Origin: Monocercomonoides exilis
Lineage: Eukaryota; Preaxostyla; Oxymonadida; Polymastigidae
Length of the DNA stretch: 64,000 nucleotides
NCBI GenBank assembly: GCA_001643675.2
Contig: LSRY02000009.1
Location: 1,687,001 to 1,751,000, forward strand
Direction of reading: 5' to 3'
Under the pieces are notes generated by a model, which was not told the DNA's origin, made no database searches, and saw only the letters and a program-made list of their open reading frames with translations. How positions within the stretch are numbered: position 1 is the stretch's first letter; each line of letters opens with the position of its first letter. Positions 57,822-64,000 of the stretch are shown here, piece by piece. A program made the position numbers and the translations under genes.

Positions 57822-59196
57822 TTAATCATCAGACCATTCTGATGCTTCTTCTCCATCATCTGCACCAAAATCATTATCATCATCAGGAGGATCATCCATA
57901 TCAGGGATTTCTTCCTCTTCGTTAGCCTTTTCTGGATCATTTTCGTCTTCCTCAGCAACCATTTCTTCGTTTTCGATGTTCAAATGAACTGCAGATTCAA
58001 CGAGTTGATTAAAAGTCAGTAACCCCATCGAACGAACAATGAAAGATGCTGTATATTGTTGAAGAAATCTTGTTCGGATTCCAAATCTGGTAAGATATTT
58101 CCGAAAATGCGCCCAAAAACCTTCCACTGTGTTAGTGTAAACTGATTTATTTTCCGGATTGACAAAATGTCTCTTATGGCAAACGGTTTTGTGAATAAAA
58201 CCTTCCACATCAAGACAATTATAAGCCTTCCATTCATCGCTGTATATAGTTGTGTGAGGTTAAATGTGCTTTTTGATAGCTGCAAGAAGAGTTTCCTTGT
58301 TCCTGTTTGGAACAACCACCAAAAAAGATCTTTTGAACGTTCTTCAGATCTTTCAACACCACCAAAAATTCAAACTTGCTTTTTCCTTTTTCCTATATTA
58401 TATTTCCTTCTTCTCCGCAACATTTCGTCAATTTCCACCTCCTTCCCCACTCCTCCTATTTTGATTGGATTCTTGAATAGCACATGGGCGATTATTTTCG
58501 AAAACAAATTTTTTCTGCCGAAATTTTTCTGTTTGAATATTTGAAAAGAATATTCATTAATGGACACTGAAAAGTGATAGATTTTTCAATGATTCAGCTT
58601 CTATTTTTTCAAATCAGTCTTTGGCTTTTGAAATGAATGATAAACGTTAAATGTTAAATTGACAACTATTCAGCAAATGATAATGAATTTTCAAAATAAT
58701 AATAACACCGAAAAAAGTTTTGATTTCGAAAATAATCACCCACATCCACACAAACTTCACTGCAAATATTATAATGGAATGAAACGGTGTTTCTATTCAG
58801 ATATAACAAAAAACAAGTTTGCTTAATGCTTAATTCAAGCCAAAACAGTGAAAACACATGCATAATCTTATTTACTGTAGTTTTTGCCTTTGGTAATGTT
58901 GTTCCTTTTAATATGGATGTAGTTTTCAAGCACTTTTTGCACTTTAGAAAATATGAGTTGTCTCTTTCGCGCAAAAATTTTTTCATCTTGCAATCTTTTC
59001 ATTCCCCAGTATCAGGAAGAAGTCTATGCTCGAAAACCAACTTCCAAGTGCGTTCCAAATTTGCAAACAAGTAATTCATGTTAAGATCACATCTTTTGTT
59101 TCTGGTATCTTTGACATTTTCTTTAATAAATTTTTTGATCTCACACATTTTTTGTGAAAAAATTGCCAAAATTAAAAATTCATAATTTATCAACAA
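57822..59196 (-). CDS. Merlin/ISXO2-like transposase 2, MITE-interrupted
   Basis: DDE transposase read on the minus strand: MCEIKKFIKENVKDTRNKRC, FANLERTWKLVFEHRLLPD, zinc-ribbon-like KDCK...FLKCKKCLKTTSILKGTT, then GGVGKEVEIDEMLRRRRKYN (first Asp), IFGGVERSEE, TIYSDEWKAYNCLDVEGFI (second Asp) and NTVEGFWAHFRKYLTRFGIR (Glu region), ending in an acidic tail EEASEWSDD. TGA at 58999-59001 (GE-TGA-KDC) and at 58370-58372 (QV-TGA-IFG) sit where Trp is expected; TAA at 58260-58262 gives IKKHI-TAA-PHTTIYS, fitting Gln. Deleting the MITE with one 4-bp duplication joins CSEVCVDV to LFKNPIKIGG. One base is missing in a T run near 58330. The final TAA after WSDD looks like a true stop. Confidence 0.75.
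58486..58741. mobile_element. 256-bp MITE, copy 3, in transposase gene
   Basis: Termini GGGCGATTATTTTCGA and TTTCGAAAATAATCACCC, flanked by ACAT (58482-58485, 58742-58745). Same length as the copy at 19970 and near the length at 15158; the interior has drifted. No coding capacity. Confidence 0.87.
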
Positions 59197-60040
59197 CTCG
59201 TTTCCGCAAGGTCATGTTTGCACACATGTCATTAACAATTAATAACCAATCATTCATATAAATTTCAAGCGAATTTGAGAGAAACGCGTTTATTTTGCTC
59301 ATGCCTGAAATTCTTTCTATCAACATATATTAATGTTATTTTTAGGATTTTTTCTTCGCTATAAAGTTTTTTGTTTTATGTGTTTGTTTTCATGCGATAA
59401 ACAACTTTTTTATAAAGAATAAAACTTATGAATTGTGTTTATTTATATAAAAAAAGAATTAATCCATAAAACAATGTTCAAACAAATATGCGATCGTCCT
59501 TTTATCAAGAATTTATTTATCGTTTCGTTTTTCTCAATAAAAGCATTTGATAAAAAAAAAAATCACAAGAAATCAATTGTATTAATAAAATCTGATGCGA
59601 AAATAATTGATTTGTTCGAATAAAAGGATGCCGATATGAATCAAAAATATAAACAACAATATTTTCTCAGTTCATTTCAATAAACTTTCTTTAAGTCAAA
59701 CAAAAACAAAAACTGCTTCAGAAACAAAATTTTCGATCCGACAAAGTATGAATTTTTCAAAGGCATTCTCTTGTAAGGAATCAATCGAGTGAAATTAATA
59801 ATGCTGAAAATGAAAGTTGAAAAACAATATATGAAGCGGAAAAATTGGTGATATACAAACTATCAACGATGTGGACTATGTCTATACCAAAAAAACACCA
59901 AAAAATCAATGTCACAACTAAAAGAAGGAATTTCAATTAACAGTTGAGCTTGAAAATGAAAACTAAAGCACTATTTGTTCTAAATTAGCATGGTTTGATC
60001 GACATTAAAAAAGGACAGATCAACATTTTTTGGGACAGAC

Positions 60041-61357
60041 TGTATTTGTCATTAACCCATTGAAATTAAAAAATTTTTAATATTTCCAAAGAATAATAAA
60101 ACAATATTCGTTTGAAATTCTTTTAATGCAAAAAATAATATCAATTGAAATAGAAAATGCTAATTATCCTTTCAAAATAAAAATCAATTTCAGAAAATAA
60201 TAAAAATATTTATCGAGAAGTTCAAATTTTTGTTGAGTCAATCAGAATTGATAATTTCCATGTGGGACAAAATATTCGACTTTTAGCATTTTCATTGAAA
60301 AATTATTCACTTTTTATTGACTTTTTTTGATCAAAAAACATGAAAAAATAGTTTTATTTTTTGACATTTACAAAATGTTGGAATTCCTTGAGTTTTAATT
60401 TCAAAGGTGCCTATTTACGGATATGAAAATGAAATCTATTTCCAAATAGATGAAATGTGAAATATATGAAAAATTTTGAAATAATAAAGTTATTTCGAAA
60501 TAACCCACTAATTTCGAGTTTTTCAATGGTTTTTTGAGTTTTTCTAATTCTTTTGAAAAAAAGTCAGTCTTATTGAGAATACACAAAAAAAGTTTTGTTA
60601 TTTTTTCTGTCTTGTTGCAATTTATTGATATTCTCTTTCTTGTTTGTTTTATTTCATCGTTATTTGGACTGTGATACAAAAACTTAACAATTGATCTTCT
60701 ATTTCACCATAACAAATTATTTTTTGATTAACTTGTCATTTCTATCGTTAAGCTGTGTATCAAAAGAAATACACATGATATACATGTTTCATTTTTTCGA
60801 AATTTCATTCGAGACCATGAAATTAAAAACTGTTAACCCGTTTATTGGAGAGAATTTGCCTTCTTTTTAATATTCTTTATTTCAACATCAGTCCTTTGAA
60901 TAACTACATAAATTTAAATATGTGATCAATATAAAAACATCGTTATGCTTTATTAATAAACTTTTCATTTCATGATTGCATATTTTCTGAGAGTATTTTT
61001 GACATTTATTCTTTCAAATATTTTACTTATATACACCGTGTTAATAAAATTTAAAGTAATATTGATTTCATTATGATTTGTTATTCTATATAAAAAAGAA
61101 TTGTTGAAGATCATTAATAAATTTCACAATAAAGTCATATTTTTTATTATTGATGTTGTACCATCAGATATCTTTTTTCTGTTAAATTTTATAAAAAAAA
61201 TTAAACAAAATTTATCTGCTCCATGCTAAAACAAAAAATTTTCGAGTTTATCAGTTGAGACTTTTACAGTTTAAAGTTGATTAATTGAGTTTCTTCAAAA
61301 CAGAAAAAAAAGTTTTTTTTTGTGGTCTATTTATTTCTCCATTCAAATCAAATAACA
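60041..61357. other. A/T-rich spacer, nothing recognised
   Basis: Short frames only, low complexity. Confidence 0.55.
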
Positions 61358-62617
61358 TCAAAAATTAATAAGACAAAAATTTATAGCAGAATTGCCGCTT
61401 TCCGATGCACATAAATTCTGCTCCTCCTTTGTTCTTGTGCTCCGCATGTCAAATATCTCTCCTGCTTCCACTGCCATTGTTGCAACCACCCCATCTCCAC
61501 TCGTCACCTTCACATTCGCCAGCACGCTATCTCCAGATGCTGTGGCTTTCAGATACAGTGCAGATGACGACGATGACAACGATGACGACAATGAAGAAGA
61601 AGAAGGAGAAGATATATTCGGCTCAGAGAACAATGATTTTGAAACACTCATATTTATGATCTCCACACCAACCATTGACAGCTGTGACAGCACCACCACA
61701 AACACTGACGAAGACATCACATAGTTTCCAGTTTTACTCCTGGTGATCGCAACATCTTCCAATGAGAGTGACCCACTCCCATCAGACACCACAACCACAC
61801 TCGGTGAAGAAGGTTTTGCATTTGAGTTGCAGTCAACCTTCAAATGGCTCATTCCCAGATGACCTGTTGACACACTGAACAGCTATCTTGTTGATGAAAG
61901 TGCTCCTGTTCCAATTGAACATGTTTCCCTTCCCTTCCCAATGACTGAAATCTTCTTTGTCTCAATATTAATAGTTGTTGTCTCGCTCGTGTGATTCCCT
62001 TCCATCAGCGTGACTGACAGGCTCACCTGAATCACGCTCTTTTCAACTGCAACACCAATGGTTCTGCATGCACTTGACTCATCCAATCCACACAACTCTT
62101 CTTCACCGCCACCACTCACAGCCACAAATCGGTTGAGAATCCCTCTCTTCAGCCAATCCTTCTTTTCTGTGTGCTGATATGTCCATCCCTTAGATTCCGT
62201 ATATTCATATCCGTAGCATACTCTCTGATCATCTGTATTTGTTGTATAACATTCATAGAACGGATTATTTTGGGATAAATATACACTGTTGTAATCATAA
62301 TATACCATATCATGCCCATATGGAGTGGCTGCAGAGCATTTGCATTCATGAAAGAACAAATAATAACAATAAATTACATCATTTTGCGATGTCTGTCTAT
62401 ACGGATAAAGATACAATCCACCTCCATGTGCAGATGCTGAACATGAAATGAACTGAATGCCCCTCATTTTGAATTGTGTGATTGGAATATTTGCACAATA
62501 CATGCCTCCACCATTATAATTTGTAACCGAGCACGAAATGAAACTGCAGTCAAACACACGCGCACCCTCCCCTTCTCCACTTTCTTTTCCAAAACATCCT
62601 GGCTTCAGCATCAGCAA
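61358..62617 (-). CDS. Beta-helix surface protein (partial)
   Basis: Closely related to 30280-31020: SVTNYNGGGMYCANIPITQF, MRGIQFISCSASAHGGGLYL, PFYECYTTNTDDQRVCYG, RFVAVSGGGEEELCG, SSACRTIGVAVEKSVIQVSL, then across TAG 61883 LFSVSTGHLGMSHLKVD and LSLEDVAITRSKTGNYVMSS. The TAG aligns with Glu of the paralog (SSTGELFSV), so Gln is the natural reading. It ends after SGNSAINFCLINF at TGA 61358. The upstream half of the family protein is missing above 62617, so this is a 5'-truncated copy or the second part of a gene whose first part was lost. Confidence 0.7.
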
Positions 62618-63456
62618 ATAAAAAATGAAAATGAAAAATAGTTATAAAATACAAATGAAAAAAGCAAAAATGAAAACGTCTTTGGATCAACAAACAATAG
62701 CTTTCATATTTGCATTCATATCATCACGTTTAAGTCAAAATTTAAACAGAAATTGAGGATACGCATGAATCCATTCTTTCAATTATTTAAAAACCAATCA
62801 CATGAGACTTTATGTGAAAATAAATTTGTTATTCACTTCATTAACATCCGTTGCAATCAAAAATCTCTTTAAGCTTCATGAATTGACAAAAATTGAGCTG
62901 TTGATTTCATGTGATCATTTGGTTATTTTAATGGGTTATTAAAAATCAAAAAATTCGAATTTTCTCTTAAAAATTCAAAGTTTTGTTAATGATTCTGCTG
63001 TGAATCACAACCAACAATCATTATTTCATTGTTTCAATTTTTAAATATGCACAAATAAATGTATTTGAAAAGAAATTAATTTCAAAATTTTTCTTTCAAT
63101 TTCACAGATTAAAAGCATTGCTTTTGTTAATATGGTGTTTATTCGTTATTGAAATAATAAGATTTGGATGTTTAAAAATTTTCGTTCAATTAAAGAATTT
63201 CTTCGAAAAAAATAATTGTGGTTCTGAAAACTCAAAATAAGTCAGTCTTACTGAAAATAACTTGGTTATTTTGAAATTAGTGGATTAATTCAAAATAACC
63301 CATATAAAACTTGAAATAAAATTTTATTTCAAAATATTTTTTTATTTCAAAATTCATCTAATCTGAATAAGTTAAATAATGTTATGAACGAAGCAATTTT
63401 TTTATGCTTAGTGCAAAAAAAAGCTTGAAAGTCCGTATTTTCCCCCATGTCAAAAG
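62618..63456. other. A/T-rich spacer, nothing recognised
   Basis: No gene or repeat boundary recognised. Confidence 0.5.
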
Positions 63457-63473
63457 TCAGTACATCACACAGG
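63457..63473. repeat. Element-end motif
   Basis: GTACATCACACAGGTTT; its reverse complement AAACCTGTGTGATGTAC matches the left end of the composite element (AAACCTGTGTGAAGTAC at 25377). The matching other end was not found in the window. Confidence 0.55.
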
Positions 63474-63837
63474 TTTGGTTCCATCCACAGTATCATTTGG
63501 AATGAAAAACAATAAAGCAAAACAGAATGGATATTTTCGAATTCAAAAATTTGTTCATCTCAATGTTTTCTTTAAATTTGCTCAATCTTCAATTTTTTCA
63601 AAATATATTTCAGTGAATGTCAGAATTATTGTTATATAAAAGCAGATAATATTCAAAACAAATAGTTGTTTTTATTTTTATTTTAATTTTAAAATAATTA
63701 ATTTTTAATTTTTTATTTTTTATTTTTTATATATTTTTGTTTTTATTTTTTCATAAATGAATATATTTTTCTCCTTATTGTTTTCGATTTTCACAAAAAA
63801 TAATTCTATTTCGAAAAATATGTGTCATTTTCTTTTT

Positions 63838-64000
63838 GAAAACATATATTTTTTCGGGGAATTGATTTTTTAAAGATTGTTTGTCAATGGGAAGTGTTTT
63901 TGTTTTCAGATGAAAAAATAATCACAACTGTTTCAAAAACAAATGCTATTTTCGAATCAAAGATTAAAATGTCTTTAATATCCCTTTTCACTTTTCAACG
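63838..64000. repeat. Diverged MITE-family sequence
   Basis: TTTTTTCGGGGAATTGATTT and TTGTTTGTC match, in reverse complement, the right part of the MITE at 19970-20225 (AAATATCAATTCCCCGAAAA). The expected GGGTGATTATT terminus is absent. Window ends inside it. Confidence 0.5.

Larger units (their letters stand above)
56834..60040. mobile_element. Merlin-like DNA transposon 2
   Basis: Inverted ends of 45 bp: GTCTGTCCTAAAAAAATG at 56834 and, reverse-complemented from 60040, GTCTGTCCCAAAAAATG; both contain TTGATCTGTCC and AATGTCGATCA. The transposase gene lies on the minus strand in the middle. No 8-9 bp target duplication is evident. A 256-bp MITE is nested in the gene. Confidence 0.75.

Noticed and set aside
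1-64000. tRNA, rRNA, CRISPR arrays or bacterial operons
   Set aside because: No cloverleaf, rRNA core or regularly spaced repeats were seen; short introns and eukaryotic families exclude a bacterial source.

Overview
The window is AT-rich eukaryotic DNA (coding islands in very A/T-rich spacers, 54-59 nt GT-AG introns), with no bacterial, plasmid or viral genome signature. The gene content points to an oxymonad flagellate (Metamonada, Preaxostyla; Blattamonas/Streblomastix type). At least eight loci encode the large cysteine-, serine- and glycine-rich parallel beta-helix surface-protein families of those protists, with an armadillo-like fragment and many transposons. Placement rests on recognised family style plus the genetic code, not on a search.

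The most important reading point is that standard translation truncates many genes. At more than fifteen places a long conserved reading frame passes through TAA or TAG, and the flanking protein is continuous if TAR is glutamine. This code is established for the oxymonad Streblomastix strix. In both Merlin-like transposases TGA also falls on the conserved Trp before IFG, so TGA may be read as Trp at least sometimes.

Layout. 0.6-2.6 kb: beta-helix gene (minus), duplicated at 26.7-28.3 kb. 4.5-7.8 kb: USP-type ubiquitin protease joined in frame to a DDE-like transposase. 8.1-10.6 kb: beta-helix gene with a cytoplasmic tail. 11.9-15.8 kb: element with 368-bp inverted terminal repeats around decayed beta-helix sequence. 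16-18.7 kb: beta-helix remnant, then an unrecognised minus-strand gene. 19.1-20.9 kb: Merlin-like transposon 1. 21-25.2 kb: low-complexity coding remnants, coiled-coil gene, unrecognised gene. 25.4-28.6 kb: composite element carrying the beta-helix copy, with an empty-site comparison at 32.9-33.2 kb. 29.4-31.3 kb: beta-helix gene. 33.6-38.2 kb: DIRS-like tyrosine-recombinase retrotransposon 1. 40.1-43.7 kb: intact 1198-residue membrane-anchored surface protein. 46.2-47.9 kb: armadillo-like gene split by a 1.07-kb foldback palindrome. 52.0-56.3 kb: DIRS-like element 2. 56.8-60.0 kb: Merlin-like transposon 2. 61.4-62.6 kb: beta-helix gene.

The host genes are mostly surface proteins; the rest is a layered transposon landscape. 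A 256-257 bp MITE family with 4-bp target duplications sits inside both Merlin transposase genes and inside the 368-bp-TIR element. Removing the MITE plus one duplication restores the frame in both transposases. Many genes also carry single-base frameshifts, which are either decay or assembly error; I could not tell which. I saw no tRNA, rRNA or CRISPR array.
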